Counted from the first letter of the stretch, positions 35,246 to 43,938 are shown. The stretch is DNA of 64,000 nucleotides from Bacteroides sp. CAG:443 (GCA_000432735.1 FR887750.1:18980-82979), one strand, 5' to 3'. Made by a program: numbers and translations. Notes: generated by a model from the sequence alone, not told the origin.

Positions 35246-35320
35246 CCGGATATTCTTTAGAAAGGACGTGATAGTCAACTTTATATATTAACCAATTTAA
35301 TTAATTAAATTTTTAGGATT

Positions 35321-36535
35321 ATGAAAAGTTTTTTGAAATGGGGAGCACTGGGTGTATTCTCCATGAGTCTGATGATGGGAATTGTTGCTTGTAGCCATGA
35401 TGACCCGGATTACAGCAACGTTACGCCTCCTACAGTGGCATCTGTAGCTAGTACGATAGGAGGTATTGTTTCGGATAAAAGTGGTGACGTTATAGTAGGT
35501 GCGAATGTTACACTGGAAGGAAACGGTACCGAAGCTAAATCTGTAAAGACGGGTAATGATGGTGTGTACTTGTTTGAGGACGTAAAACCGGGTAGTTATA
35601 CCGTTTCGGTAGAAGCTGATGGCAAGATTGGCGCTACAAGTGCTGTAACTGTAGAAAACTCTAACGTGATGCAGCGTTATGTCTGGAATATTTCGCTGGT
35701 TGCTGATACGGAAGAGAAAATTACGGTTTCTACTACAGAGGAAACAAGTGGTAGTATTAATACGGAAACTCTGAAAGGTAACGAAATAGCTGAGGTTGGG
35801 GTTACGGCTGTGGTGCCGGCTGATGCTGTTGCTGGTGTAGAAGCTGGTCAGAATGTTGTGGTTAGTGTAAAACCGGTATATTCTATTGCTGAGGCTGAAC
35901 AGCGTGCATCGCGTGCACAGGCTGAAACGATGCTGACTGGTACGGAACTGACTTGTAACGTGGAAGGTGCTACACTGAAAGAACCGGTAGAGTTGCGTTT
36001 TGCTGTAGACCAGACATTGGCTAATGGTGCTGATGTAAGAGTTTTCAAGAATGGTCAGTGGAGTGCTGCCAACTGGAGAGTAGAGGGTAATGATATCGTT
36101 GTAGAGGCTAAGGATTTTGCGGTATACGGCGTATTCGTTACTATCAATTACACGTTGACTGATGCTCAGCAACCTGTTTCGTTTACTCAGAATGTATGGG
36201 ATAACTTGTATGGTTCACAGACTATGACTGTTGGTTCGGCATCGTACTCGTTTAAAGTGGGTTCTGAAATTGAAACTACTGCCGCAAACATGACAACGGG
36301 TCTGTTGATTGAAAAACTGGCTCAACTGTATACTGCTACGGCTACAACTGTAACACGCAGTTATCCGCTGAATGTAAGTCTGCCTATCGGTACAAAACTG
36401 GAGATTTCTGGTTCTCAACTGGTTACTACTGCTACTATTTCTGGACTGGGAAGTACTGCTACGCTTAAGCAATATGGGGATGTTTCTATCAATGTACAGA
36501 CATCCAACCGTCAGCACACTGGTGGTGGTAATTAA
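35321..36535 (+). CDS. Surface lipoprotein with carboxypeptidase-regulatory-like domain
   Basis: 404 residues. The lipoprotein signal ends GIVACSHDD (Cys24). A carboxypeptidase-regulatory-like beta-sandwich (about 45-115) contains GGIVSDKSGDVIVGANVTLEG and DGVYLFEDVKPGSYTVSVEADG. The rest is Thr/Val/Ala-rich beta structure ending in a Gly-rich tail (TGGGN). It is the last gene before the strong terminator at 36574-36618, so it is the natural end of the capsule operon. Function is unknown; an outer-membrane or surface-exposed structural role near the capsule is plausible. Confidence 0.65.
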   Translation: MKSFLKWGALGVFSMSLMMGIVACSHDDPDYSNVTPPTVASVASTIGGIVSDKSGDVIVGANVTLEGNGTEAKSVKTGNDGVYLFEDVKPGSYTVSVEADGKIGATSAVTVENSNVMQRYVWNISLVADTEEKITVSTTEETSGSINTETLKGNEIAEVGVTAVVPADAVAGVEAGQNVVVSVKPVYSIAEAEQRASRAQAETMLTGTELTCNVEGATLKEPVELRFAVDQTLANGADVRVFKNGQWSAANWRVEGNDIVVEAKDFAVYGVFVTINYTLTDAQQPVSFTQNVWDNLYGSQTMTVGSASYSFKVGSEIETTAANMTTGLLIEKLAQLYTATATTVTRSYPLNVSLPIGTKLEISGSQLVTTATISGLGSTATLKQYGDVSINVQTSNRQHTGGGN

Positions 36536-36573
36536 TAGTTGACTGTCTATCATTGCGAATTTCAGATAATGTA

Positions 36574-36618
36574 AAATCGCTGTGGCTGTTTCCGAAAGGG
36601 ATGCCACAGCGATTTTTT
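36574..36618 (+). terminator. Intrinsic terminator of the capsule operon
   Basis: A 13-bp perfect stem (AAATCGCTGTGGC at 36574-36586 with GCCACAGCGATTT at 36603-36615) and a 16-nt loop, followed directly by a T-run. It closes the roughly 30-kb capsule transcript 38 bases after the last gene. Confidence 0.9.
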
Positions 36619-36778
36619 TATTTGTATATTCCTTAGTTGACCGACAGTTGTAAGGCATTGTTGAAATAATTTATGATGTAAAGGATGGAATTTTCTTTCT
36701 TTTATGATAGATGGTATTACAATCGAAATAATGGAGGATATAGATTACATAATTGATAATTGTATTTTATATACTAAA

Positions 36779-36810
36779 TTTGATTATGTAATGAATAAAA
36801 CTTATTTTTG
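36779..36810 (+). promoter_or_regulatory. Promoter candidate of the TAC operon
   Basis: TTTG (36779-36782), 20 bases, then TATTTTTG (36803-36810): both Bacteroides elements with good spacing. Transcription from about 36817 would give a 140-base leader that contains the palindrome at 36935-36950. A second -7-like TAAATTTG overlaps at 36775-36782. Confidence 0.5.
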
Positions 36811-36934
36811 TGAATAAGCTTATACAAAATAACGGATTGTCGTGTATGCCTGATTGGAAATGTAGGGCATGAAAGGTAACTGTGAAGAGTAAAATAGATA
36901 TATGTATATAAAAAATATAAAAAATAACCGTTTT

Positions 36935-36950
36935 TTTAGTTATAACTAAA
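36935..36950. promoter_or_regulatory. 16-bp perfect palindrome, likely antitoxin operator
   Basis: TTTAGTTATAACTAAA is a perfect palindrome ending 5 bases before the toxin ATG. HigA-type antitoxins bind palindromes next to their own start and repress the operon, so this is the natural candidate site. It may also hide the toxin's ribosome binding region in the RNA. Confidence 0.6.
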
Positions 36951-36955
36951 CTTTT

Positions 36956-37339
36956 ATGCCTAACTTTGAAATTAGAAACATAGACGCGGTCAGAGGCACA
37001 CAGAAATTCTACAAACTCATTAAAGATGGTACTTGCCAAATGGATGAGTTCGAGAATGATATGGAAGCGGAGTATAAGTCAGAATTAAGAACTATATATG
37101 CGTATATGGATCAGGTGGCCAATTTGAGGCCCTTGCCCAAAACTAGATTTCACTTCTATAATAAAGACAAAGGAGGTTATAGGGAGTTTGAGTTTAAAAG
37201 CAAGCATTTAAGGGTTTATGGAATAGCAATAAATGAAGGCAAACTTATAATTTTGGGCGGAACGAAATCCAATCAGAAAAATGATACAACAACTTTTAGG
37301 AGAATAAAGAAAGAATATATAGATTCGATAAAAGGATAA
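36956..37339 (+). CDS. HigB/RelE-superfamily toxin-like protein (TAC module)
   Basis: 127 residues, basic. The block LPKTRFHFYNKDKGGYREFEFKSKHLRVYGIAINEGKLIILGGTKSNQ (about 54-100), followed by a C-terminal helix (RRIKKEYIDSI), has the beta-sheet and Lys-rich 'GG.Kk.q' layout of HigB/Gp49-like ribosome-dependent mRNA interferases. The gene is first in a three-gene operon: 4 bases before an XRE-type antitoxin gene, then a SecB-like gene. HigB toxins typically precede their antitoxin, and this order equals the M. tuberculosis higB1-higA1-secB operon. Catalytic residues cannot be assigned with certainty. The toxin call rests on fold-like pattern and strong context. Confidence 0.65.
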   Translation: MPNFEIRNIDAVRGTQKFYKLIKDGTCQMDEFENDMEAEYKSELRTIYAYMDQVANLRPLPKTRFHFYNKDKGGYREFEFKSKHLRVYGIAINEGKLIILGGTKSNQKNDTTTFRRIKKEYIDSIKG

Positions 37340-37343
37340 TCAA

Positions 37344-37706
37344 ATGGACAGAAAAGAATTATTGAAAAGTCCGGAGTATTGGACGGCATCAATCCAAATG
37401 GAATTATATCGCCAGATTGAGGCTTTTATGAAAGAAAAGAATTTCAATAAGACTCAGTTGGCCGAATATCTAGGTTGTTCTAAGGGATATATTACTCAGC
37501 TATTGTCAGGAGATTATGACCATAAACTAAGTAAATTCATACAATTGTCATTAGCTATTGGAAAAATTCCGGAATTCCGTTTTACAGATGTGGATGAATA
37601 TATTCAGGATGAAACACAATCCTATAAGAATACCATTGTGGTTTCTGAAGAGTATATGTCTCCAATATTTGCATTACCAAATAAAATAATAGAAGATGCC
37701 GCATAA
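37344..37706 (+). CDS. HigA-like XRE-family antitoxin with C-terminal extension
   Basis: 120 residues. A helix-turn-helix of the XRE/Cro type lies around residues 30-75: FNKTQLAEYLGCSKGYITQLLSG, with the typical spacing of the two helices. It is followed by a C-terminal tail of about 35 residues (IVVSEEYMSPIFALPNKII). In characterised TAC systems the antitoxin carries a C-terminal chaperone-addiction tail that makes it unstable unless bound by the SecB-like chaperone; this tail is in the right place for that. The gene overlaps the chaperone gene by 11 bases. It probably binds the palindrome at 36935-36950. Confidence 0.8.
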   Translation: MDRKELLKSPEYWTASIQMELYRQIEAFMKEKNFNKTQLAEYLGCSKGYITQLLSGDYDHKLSKFIQLSLAIGKIPEFRFTDVDEYIQDETQSYKNTIVVSEEYMSPIFALPNKIIEDAA

Positions 37707-38121
37707 AATGACAACAATACCATATAGAATTAGTGGAATAAAAACGACCCAGTTTGCATTATTTCCGGAAAAATTCGTCAACGGCAAAGATATAACTGTA
37801 CAGACATCATTTTCTTTCGGATATAATGAAGGGCTGGACAGTATCCGGTGCATTTCAAATTTTAAATACTTGCAGGATGAGAATGTATTAATGATTACAG
37901 AAATACAATGTACATTCGATATAAGCCCTGATGGAACATTGGAACTTAAACATTTTAAAAAAATACCGATTGATTTTCTGCGTTATATGGCTACGATAGT
38001 AACCGGTACAGCACGTGGTATCATCCATGCAAAATCAGAAGGAACTTTATTAGCTAGTATAATACTCCCTCCGATAAATGTGGTGGAGTTAATAAAAAAT
38101 GACTTGCCTATAAATGGGTGA
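37696..38121 (+). CDS. SecB-like chaperone of a toxin-antitoxin-chaperone module
   Basis: 141 residues. The SecB pattern is visible: an N-terminal strand with 'f.LfPekf', beta strands with a charged turn (VLMITEIQCTFDISPDG), then the helix ARGIIHAKSEGTLLAS and the closing ILPPINVVELIKN, matching the SecB end 'rgg.pp..L.PvNf..Ly'. Housekeeping SecB binds unfolded precursors for SecA, whereas solitary SecB-like proteins next to HigBA stabilise the antitoxin. The start overlaps the antitoxin stop (ATG 37696; ATG 37708 also possible). The adjacent TA pair argues for the TAC role. Confidence 0.75.
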   Translation: MPHKMTTIPYRISGIKTTQFALFPEKFVNGKDITVQTSFSFGYNEGLDSIRCISNFKYLQDENVLMITEIQCTFDISPDGTLELKHFKKIPIDFLRYMATIVTGTARGIIHAKSEGTLLASIILPPINVVELIKNDLPING

Positions 38122-38161
38122 AGATATACAATAAAATTTTGTATATAAAATCTTTAGAATA

Positions 38162-38202
38162 GGATATTCAGTAAATGTCCTCCAAAAATAAGATGGCATA
38201 TG
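38162..38202 (+). repeat. Interspersed element, copy 1 (also at 63962-64000)
   Basis: GGATATTCAGTAAATGTCC (38162-38180), followed by an A-rich stretch and AAGATGGCATATG, recurs almost exactly after the fumarase gene at the window's right end. Both copies directly follow a coding region and lead into a hairpin arm (GATGGCATATG), so the element looks like a reused 3'-end/terminator unit. Confidence 0.7.
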
Positions 38203-38245
38203 AAGTGATTATGGTTTATCATCTTCATATGCCATTCTTTTTTAT
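38193..38245. terminator. Bidirectional intrinsic terminator between convergent operons
   Basis: A 13-bp perfect stem (ATGGCATATGAAG at 38193-38205 with CTTCATATGCCAT at 38223-38235) and a 17-nt loop, with a T-rich run to its right and an A-rich run to its left. It can stop the TAC operon from the left and the silent susC/susD operon from the right. Confidence 0.8.
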
Positions 38246-38261
38246 TGTTTTTCCCGATAGG

Positions 38262-39071
38262 TTATTTCTGTGAAGTGATGGTATAGCTTTCGTATAGTAC
38301 GCCGAAGGTTCCTTCGCTCACCAGAAATTCCAGTGGGAAAGTAAAGGTCTTGCTGGCTTCGTCGTAGGTAGCGTCTTCGGCAAGGGAAACGGTTACAGCT
38401 CCGTAGGTTGCGTCGTTGATGCCGGTGGCAAAGGAGGAAGATTGCAGGGTTACCTTTTCGCTGCCATCCCATGCAAATACGATGCTACCCGTACCTGTTC
38501 CCCAGCATGCTTTCAGACGGTACATGTCTAAGATAGCTGAGTATTCCATTTCCTGATCGGTTGTTATCGGGTTTTCATCGGGACTCATGAAGTAGTCGCT
38601 GAACTTGCCGTCGGCATAGGGCACGTAGTCTTCCTTGATAACGTTCAGTTCCAGACGGGGATAGAGGTCGGACTGTGTGTATGCTTGGGTATATGCCGGA
38701 TCGATAGTCAGGGTCATGGGATAGGATTCGAACATAGCCATGTCGCTGCTTACCTTTATGGTAAGGGTCTTGCTGCTTTCTCCTTGTGCAAAGTCTACCT
38801 GTGCGGGAACTTCGAACAGGTCGGCGTAAACGCTTGCCATTTTTAAGGGAACTGACAGGGCTCCGTCGGTCTGGTTTCGTCCTACGGTAATGGTGAATGC
38901 GGTATCATCTGGGCCCAAAGCAACTTCTGCGCTGACGGGGGATTCGAAATAGACGTTGATGCCGTTGGCATTGCTGGCTTCTCCCGGGGTATATTCGTCG
39001 TCGCTACATCCGCTTAAGAGGGCGGATGCGAAAAGAATTCCGGCGAGGAGGGTTTTATTTAATATTTTCAT
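38262..39071 (-). CDS. Surface lipoprotein of silent Sus-like cassette 1 (SusE-position protein)
   Basis: 269 residues with a lipoprotein signal (LLSGCSDDEYTPG, Cys22). The mature part is all-beta: an Ig/Calx-beta-like segment (NGINVYFESPVSAEVAL through KTLTIKVSS, about 38-125) and a second beta domain after a YADGKFSDYF linker. Genes in this position after susD encode surface glycan-binding proteins (SusE/F-like), so it probably helps capture the substrate of this cassette. It lies 26 bp after the cassette 1 susD gene. It would be expressed only when cassette 1 is joined to the promoter. Confidence 0.7.
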   Translation of the reverse strand: MKILNKTLLAGILFASALLSGCSDDEYTPGEASNANGINVYFESPVSAEVALGPDDTAFTITVGRNQTDGALSVPLKMASVYADLFEVPAQVDFAQGESSKTLTIKVSSDMAMFESYPMTLTIDPAYTQAYTQSDLYPRLELNVIKEDYVPYADGKFSDYFMSPDENPITTDQEMEYSAILDMYRLKACWGTGTGSIVFAWDGSEKVTLQSSSFATGINDATYGAVTVSLAEDATYDEASKTFTFPLEFLVSEGTFGVLYESYTITSQK

Positions 39072-39097
39072 ATTTGTCTTTTTTTAGAGTTATACGA

Positions 39098-40741
39098 TTA
39101 ATCGGTTACACCGTCTTTCAGATTCGGATTTTGCAATGAAGCGGGCTGGCTTCCACCAGCGTTGTTGACAATGCTTGCATTGTTGTTTGATTCTTTTTGC
39201 GGAATGCGCATGAGCAGATAGGGATCGTTTGCTTCGATGTTAAAGCAAAAGGCATCAGGCCAGTTACCTTTGTCGGTTCCGTGGAAACGAACAACAGGCT
39301 TGTTCAGACGCATGATGTCGGCCATGGCAAAGCCTTCTCCCCACAGTTCAATACGACGCTGTTTCCATATTTCGTTTTGCAGGGCTTCTTTGGTTGAGGC
39401 GGTGCAAGTATAGCTCGGATCGCGGTATGTCTTGACAAAGTTCTCGAGTTTGGTTTTTGCCTGTCCTTCCTGATTGCTCATGGCAAGTCCTTCGGCTTCG
39501 ATGAGTAACATTTCTTCTACTCGCATGATGCACCAGTCGCAGTCGTTGGTGGCGCTTCCGATACCGCTTTTCATTCCGAACTTAACGTTGGTATAGGGTA
39601 CGAATGCCATTTTTACGTCGGTAATGGTATACGTCGCTATGTCTTGTCCGCTGGCTTCCCCCCAAGTCAGTCCGTTCAGCAGGTCGGAATGCAGGTCTTT
39701 GTCTACCCACCATTGTTTGCGGATATCTGTAGACGGTATTTCATCGTATAGTAATGTATTGATGCGTTTGTATACACCTACTGCTGCTGCGTATGAGGAG
39801 CCGGAGAAGGAACCGAGGTGTGACGGCCACGAGGGGTTGCCGCCATTCTGGGTTACATCGTTTGCTGTGATGCTGATGCCCCACATCCAGTTGTGGTCGT
39901 CCATATTGTAGAAAGCGGGTTTTGATACTTCCTCACGACTATAGGGGGTATAGCCTTTCATGGCTTCGGCTGCATCGCTGGCTGCTTCTGCCCAGTTGCC
40001 CATATAGAGGTTGGCACGTGCGCGGAGTCCGTAGGCTACTTGCTTGTCTATACGTGTCTTGTCACCTTTACGGTCGTAATTTTCCAGTTTGCCGATAGCA
40101 TCGTTCAGGTCGTTCAGGATTTGTGTATAGACCTGTTCTACCGTTGCACGCGGATTGTTGTTGAAATCTATAGTCGTTTCGGTGATAAGCGGTACGCAAG
40201 GTTGGTCTTTACTGCTCTGGTAGTTGAACTGGTAGTAGGGGGCCAGACACAAATAGTCGAAAGCACGTACGGCTTTTGCCTCTCCGATGTATTGTTTCAA
40301 CTTATCGTCTTCGGTATTGGGGTCGATAGAAGAAAGAATGTCGTTGGCAAGTTTCAGCTGGTTGTAGAAATAGCTGTAGCGGAGCTGTGGGTTGGCGTAG
40401 GTTTCGTTTCGGTCGGAATAATCGCTCGATACACTGAACCAGTTGTAACCGCTGTTGTCGCAGACCATATCGGCACCGTTTAAATCTTGAGAGATGCAGG
40501 CAGTAGGGTAACCGAAGTCGTCGTCTCGTTCGTTGGTAGGGGCACCGGCATACTGGGTTCCCATATAGTGGTACATACCTACAAGGCTTGATTCTACACG
40601 CGAGGGAATGAGTTCGTTGGTGTTCTCAATCTGTTCGCCGGTGACACGGAATCCTTCGCCGTTTATGTCATCCATGTCGGAGCAGCTATTGAGTGTGGCA
40701 CATCCCATGGCCACTAAAAACAGTTTGCTATATAGTTTCAT
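39098..40741 (-). CDS. SusD/RagB-family outer-membrane lipoprotein, cassette 1
   Basis: 547 residues. The lipoprotein signal ends LNSCSDMDD (Cys20). The RagB/SusD fold is shown by the TPR-like helices (KQYIGEAKAVRAFDYLCLAPYYQF), the Arg/Gly-containing YGLRARANLYMGNWAEAA, and the C-terminal block (ELWGEGFAMADIMRLNKPV, then FNIEANDPYLLMRIPQKE). It sits on the outer face of the outer membrane as the lid of its SusC transporter and binds the nutrient. It lies 23 bp downstream of the start-less susC body and is presumed silent in the present orientation. Confidence 0.92.
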   Translation of the reverse strand: MKLYSKLFLVAMGCATLNSCSDMDDINGEGFRVTGEQIENTNELIPSRVESSLVGMYHYMGTQYAGAPTNERDDDFGYPTACISQDLNGADMVCDNSGYNWFSVSSDYSDRNETYANPQLRYSYFYNQLKLANDILSSIDPNTEDDKLKQYIGEAKAVRAFDYLCLAPYYQFNYQSSKDQPCVPLITETTIDFNNNPRATVEQVYTQILNDLNDAIGKLENYDRKGDKTRIDKQVAYGLRARANLYMGNWAEAASDAAEAMKGYTPYSREEVSKPAFYNMDDHNWMWGISITANDVTQNGGNPSWPSHLGSFSGSSYAAAVGVYKRINTLLYDEIPSTDIRKQWWVDKDLHSDLLNGLTWGEASGQDIATYTITDVKMAFVPYTNVKFGMKSGIGSATNDCDWCIMRVEEMLLIEAEGLAMSNQEGQAKTKLENFVKTYRDPSYTCTASTKEALQNEIWKQRRIELWGEGFAMADIMRLNKPVVRFHGTDKGNWPDAFCFNIEANDPYLLMRIPQKESNNNASIVNNAGGSQPASLQNPNLKDGVTD

Positions 40742-40764
40742 AATTTATGTTCCTTTTGAAGTGT

Positions 40765-43700
40765 TTAAAAAGTGAGGTTGATACCGCCGGTGATGGTACG
40801 CATAGCAGAATAAGAGCTGCTGGTTGCGGCACCACTTCCGTATGTTGAGCTTCCCAGACCTAAACTCTGACGGGGATCAAGACCTTTACGTGCTGTAAGC
40901 AGGGCAACGTTGTCGGCCGATACATATACACGTAAGTTGTTGATCTGTAATTTCTTGGTCCAGCTTTTCGGTAAGGTGTAACCTAAGGTGATGTTATTCA
41001 GGCTCAGGTAGTTTGAGCTGACCAGGAAACGGCTTGAATCCAACTGGTAACAGGGGTCGCTGGCATCAAGACGAGGAACGTCTGTATAACGGTTTTCCGG
41101 AGTCCATGCATCGCGGATATCGGTCGACCAGTTGTAGCCTTGCATACCACTACCACCATTGTGCATAAATGACTGATAGGTTCCGTCGTAGTAGCGTCCG
41201 CCCAGCTGATAAGAAAGCTGTACGCTGAAATCGAGTCCTTTATAGTTCAATGAGGTTCCGAAACCACCATATACTTTGGGGAGTAAATCGCCCTGATCGG
41301 ATTGCTTGGCATCACCATGTTCGGTTGTCGTTGAATAATCACCGTTATCGGGGTCTACATAATACAGTGCTTCACCGGTATTGGGGTCAACACCTGCATA
41401 TGCTTTCACGTAAGATTCGTACAGAGAACCTCCGATGCGGTAGATGTAGTAAGAACCTTTCTGTCCGCCGGCTGCTTCGAGTTCGGGTGACAGGGCTGTA
41501 ATCTTGTTCTTATAGTGAGTCAGGTTCACATTGGCTGTCCATTCGAAATCTCTTGTACGGAAGATAACACCGGTCAAATCGAGCTCGATACCTTTATTGG
41601 ATATGCTACCAATGTTAGTCGGGATAGAGCCTGTACTGATACCGGAAGAAACTGGTGTCGGCTGATTGTACAGCAGGTCTTTGGTGATACGGCTGAAGTA
41701 TTCTACGGTACCGTTCAGGCGGCTGCCGAACAATTCGAAGTCGAAACCTGTATTGAAGGAGTAGGATGTTTCCCAAGTCAGGTCTTTGTTTCCCTTGTAG
41801 GCCAAAGTCGTAGAGTATTGTCCGTTGCTGTATGAAACTGTATACTGGTCTTTATAAGCATACCAGTTGTTTACATACTGTCCGTTGACCAGAATGAGCA
41901 GATGGTCGTTTCCTTGTATACCCCAGCTTGCCTTGTACTTCAACATGTTCAGCCAGCTGATATCTTCGAGGAATTTTTCTTTGGTCATGAGCCATGCGCC
42001 GCCCACACTACCGAAGTTACCCCAGCGATGTTCGGGTGCGAAACGTGAAGAAGCGTCACGACGATAAGAAGCGCTCAGGAAGTATTTTCCATCGTAGTTG
42101 TACTGTACGCGGCTCAGAATACCTTCCGTCATGTAGTTGTCTGTATAAGAGTTGGTAATTTTCTTGTCTGTTCCAACTGCGTTGCCCAGTTCGCCGATAT
42201 TGGGATCGTAGGTATTGGTGTTATCGCCATACAATACTTGTTCTTTCAGTCTGTATTGTTCGTAACCGACCATGATGTCGAAGTTATGAACGTTGTTGAA
42301 GGTATGGACGTAGCTTGCCAGATACTGTGTATTCACACCGAAGGTACGTGTGCTTTCTACATATACCTCACCGTCGGTTGAGGCTGCGCTTCCGAACGTA
42401 CTGTACAGGTTGTTCGAACGTGTATTCTCGAGTGTGGTTGCAATGTTGGCTGTAAGGGTAAGTCCTTCCAGCGGAGTGATGTTGGCATACCATTTACCCG
42501 AGAATGCATCAGTGTAGGTATGATACCGGTTCAATTCGATATCGCGTGCCGCATTTCCGGTGAACGACGGGCGTGAGAAGTTGGTCGTAGAACCAGCATC
42601 GTATGTTTTGTGTCCGGTAGTAGCATTGATTTTGATAGAACCGTCAGGATTACGTACGTACATCGGATAGATAGGTGCGATGGAGTTGACAATAAAGAAC
42701 AAGTTACCGCTGGAAGCCCAGTCGTCGGACGTCTGGTTGTCGGGTACCTGCGAGTCTGAATAGGTATAAGCCAGGTTGGTTCCGATTTTCAACCATTTCT
42801 TAGCCTGATAGTCGACTTTACCTCTACCTGTGTAACGCTTGAAGGCTGAGTTCTGAATCAAACCGGTATCGTTCAGGTAGCCTGCGCTGGCATAGTAGTT
42901 GATCTTATCAGATTTACCAGATACGCTGGCGTTATATTCCTGACGGAAACTGCTTCCAAAGATTTCATCGTACCAGTCATCTGGAGTGTAGTAATAAGTA
43001 CCGTCGGAATATCCCAAAGTAGCGTTCGGGTTCAGCTTAAAGTTTGTTCCGATAAGGTTTTCTCCTTTAGGTACGGTGTATACTTGGTAGCCGAGACCAC
43101 CGTTCTTTGCGTCGAATAATGTGCTATTTGCATAGGCATAAGCATCTGCTGCCGATGAACCAGCATAGGCTTTTGAGTTGTATAGTGCCTTGAACATGGT
43201 TTCGTAGTATTCTCCCGGGCTGCTGATGACATCATAATTAGGAACAGCACGTGAGTTTGATCCCCATTTAGCATCGAAAGTAACGCGAGCTTCGCCGTTT
43301 TGTCCGCTTTTGGTCGTAATCAATACGACACCGTTGGCACCACGAGCACCATAAATAGCATTGGCAGCAGCATCTTTCAACACGGTCAGTGATTCAATAT
43401 CCGAAGGGTTGATAGAAGAGATGTTTCCGTCGTAGGGAACTCCGTCGACTACATAGAGCGGATCATTGCTGGATGCCATAGAACCAATACCACGGATGCG
43501 TATCTTGGCTGATTCTCCCGGCTGACCGTTGTCGCTGGTCATCTGTACACCGGCAACTTGTCCGGACATAGCGTTGGTGATATTGGATACACTTCGAGTG
43601 GCTATTTTATCTGCATTCATGGTACCTGCCGAACCGGTGAACGATGATTTTTTAGCAGTTCCGTAGGCTACTACCATAACTTCGTCGAGTGCTTGTGAAT

Positions 43701-43791
43701 CAGAGGATAAAGTAACTTTTACAGTTGGTTTGATTGCTACTTCCTGTGTCTCCAGTCCAATGAACGAAACGACCAAAGTTTTCGCCGAACT
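40765..43791 (-). CDS. Silent susC cassette 1: TonB-dependent transporter body without start codon
   Basis: A 1008-codon open frame encoding a complete SusC plug and barrel (DEVMVVAYGTAKKSSFTGSA, VAGVQM, KIRIRGIGS, PLYVVDGVPYDG, ANAIYGARGANGVVLITTKSG, ending GGINLTF). It lacks an ATG, a signal peptide and a promoter; a TGA stop in the same frame lies a few codons upstream of 43791. Its first codons are the shared 32-bp site (43760-43791, frame SSAKTLVVSF). Joining at that site to the 5' module at 52174-52374 would give a 1075-residue in-frame protein. A TTG at 43776 could be taken for a start, but it lies within the site. This is an intact silent cassette, not a pseudogene. Confidence 0.88.
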   Translation of the reverse strand, partial: SSAKTLVVSFIGLETQEVAIKPTVKVTLSSDSQALDEVMVVAYGTAKKSSFTGSAGTMNADKIATRSVSNITNAMSGQVAGVQMTSDNGQPGESAKIRIRGIGSMASSNDPLYVVDGVPYDGNISSINPSDIESLTVLKDAAANAIYGARGANGVVLITTKSGQNGEARVTFDAKWGSNSRAVPNYDVISSPGEYYETMFKALYNSKAYAGSSAADAYAYANSTLFDAKNGGLGYQVYTVPKGENLIGTNFKLNPNATLGYSDGTYYYTPDDWYDEIFGSSFRQEYNASVSGKSDKINYYASAGYLNDTGLIQNSAFKRYTGRGKVDYQAKKWLKIGTNLAYTYSDSQVPDNQTSDDWASSGNLFFIVNSIAPIYPMYVRNPDGSIKINATTGHKTYDAGSTTNFSRPSFTGNAARDIELNRYHTYTDAFSGKWYANITPLEGLTLTANIATTLENTRSNNLYSTFGSAASTDGEVYVESTRTFGVNTQYLASYVHTFNNVHNFDIMVGYEQYRLKEQVLYGDNTNTYDPNIGELGNAVGTDKKITNSYTDNYMTEGILSRVQYNYDGKYFLSASYRRDASSRFAPEHRWGNFGSVGGAWLMTKEKFLEDISWLNMLKYKASWGIQGNDHLLILVNGQYVNNWYAYKDQYTVSYSNGQYSTTLAYKGNKDLTWETSYSFNTGFDFELFGSRLNGTVEYFSRITKDLLYNQPTPVSSGISTGSIPTNIGSISNKGIELDLTGVIFRTRDFEWTANVNLTHYKNKITALSPELEAAGGQKGSYYIYRIGGSLYESYVKAYAGVDPNTGEALYYVDPDNGDYSTTTEHGDAKQSDQGDLLPKVYGGFGTSLNYKGLDFSVQLSYQLGGRYYDGTYQSFMHNGGSGMQGYNWSTDIRDAWTPENRYTDVPRLDASDPCYQLDSSRFLVSSNYLSLNNITLGYTLPKSWTKKLQINNLRVYVSADNVALLTARKGLDPRQSLGLGSSTYGSGAATSSSYSAMRTITGGINLTF
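43760..43791 (-). repeat. 32-bp susC recombination site, copy 1 (silent cassette 1)
   Basis: On the minus strand it is identical to 52375-52406 and 49711-49742, beginning AGTTCGGCGAAAAC and ending CGTTTCGTTCAT. Identity with the active copy extends 3 bases further (to 43757, 35 bp in all), then stops at the base level while protein similarity continues. It is inverted relative to the active copy and direct relative to copy 2. Confidence 0.92.
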
Positions 43792-43938
43792 GAATTTTAA
43801 TCATAACATGTTGATTATTAATGGTATAAGAAAAAAAATAGTTAAGATTGTATATGTGAGAAGTTATCCGCAGGAGAAGCCTTTTCGACAAGGTAAAAGT
43901 GCTTTTTTTCTACCCGTTTGTACCTTATCAATGGATAA

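Larger units (their letters stand above)
36619..36955. other. Intergenic region upstream of the TAC module
   Basis: AT-rich DNA between the capsule terminator and the toxin gene. It contains a promoter candidate (36779-36810), a 16-bp palindrome just before the toxin ATG (36935-36950), and a 10-bp inverted repeat (36744-36753 / 36783-36792). A 37-codon open frame at 36704-36817 was seen but matches nothing known. Confidence 0.6.

Noticed and set aside
35297..36172. A 291-codon open frame opposite to the lipoprotein gene
   Set aside because: Rich in Ser/Thr/Tyr/Asn because the sense strand encodes a Thr/Val-rich protein. The sense frame has a lipoprotein signal and a domain match.
36704..36817. 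A 37-codon open frame before the TAC operon
   Set aside because: No recognisable motif, no clear ribosome binding site, and it overlaps the promoter elements. A chance frame in AT-rich DNA is more likely.
43700..43891. A short minus-strand frame spanning the cassette 1 site
   Set aside because: It is a different frame from the susC body and has no family match. The real frame at the site is the one encoding SSAKTLVVSF.
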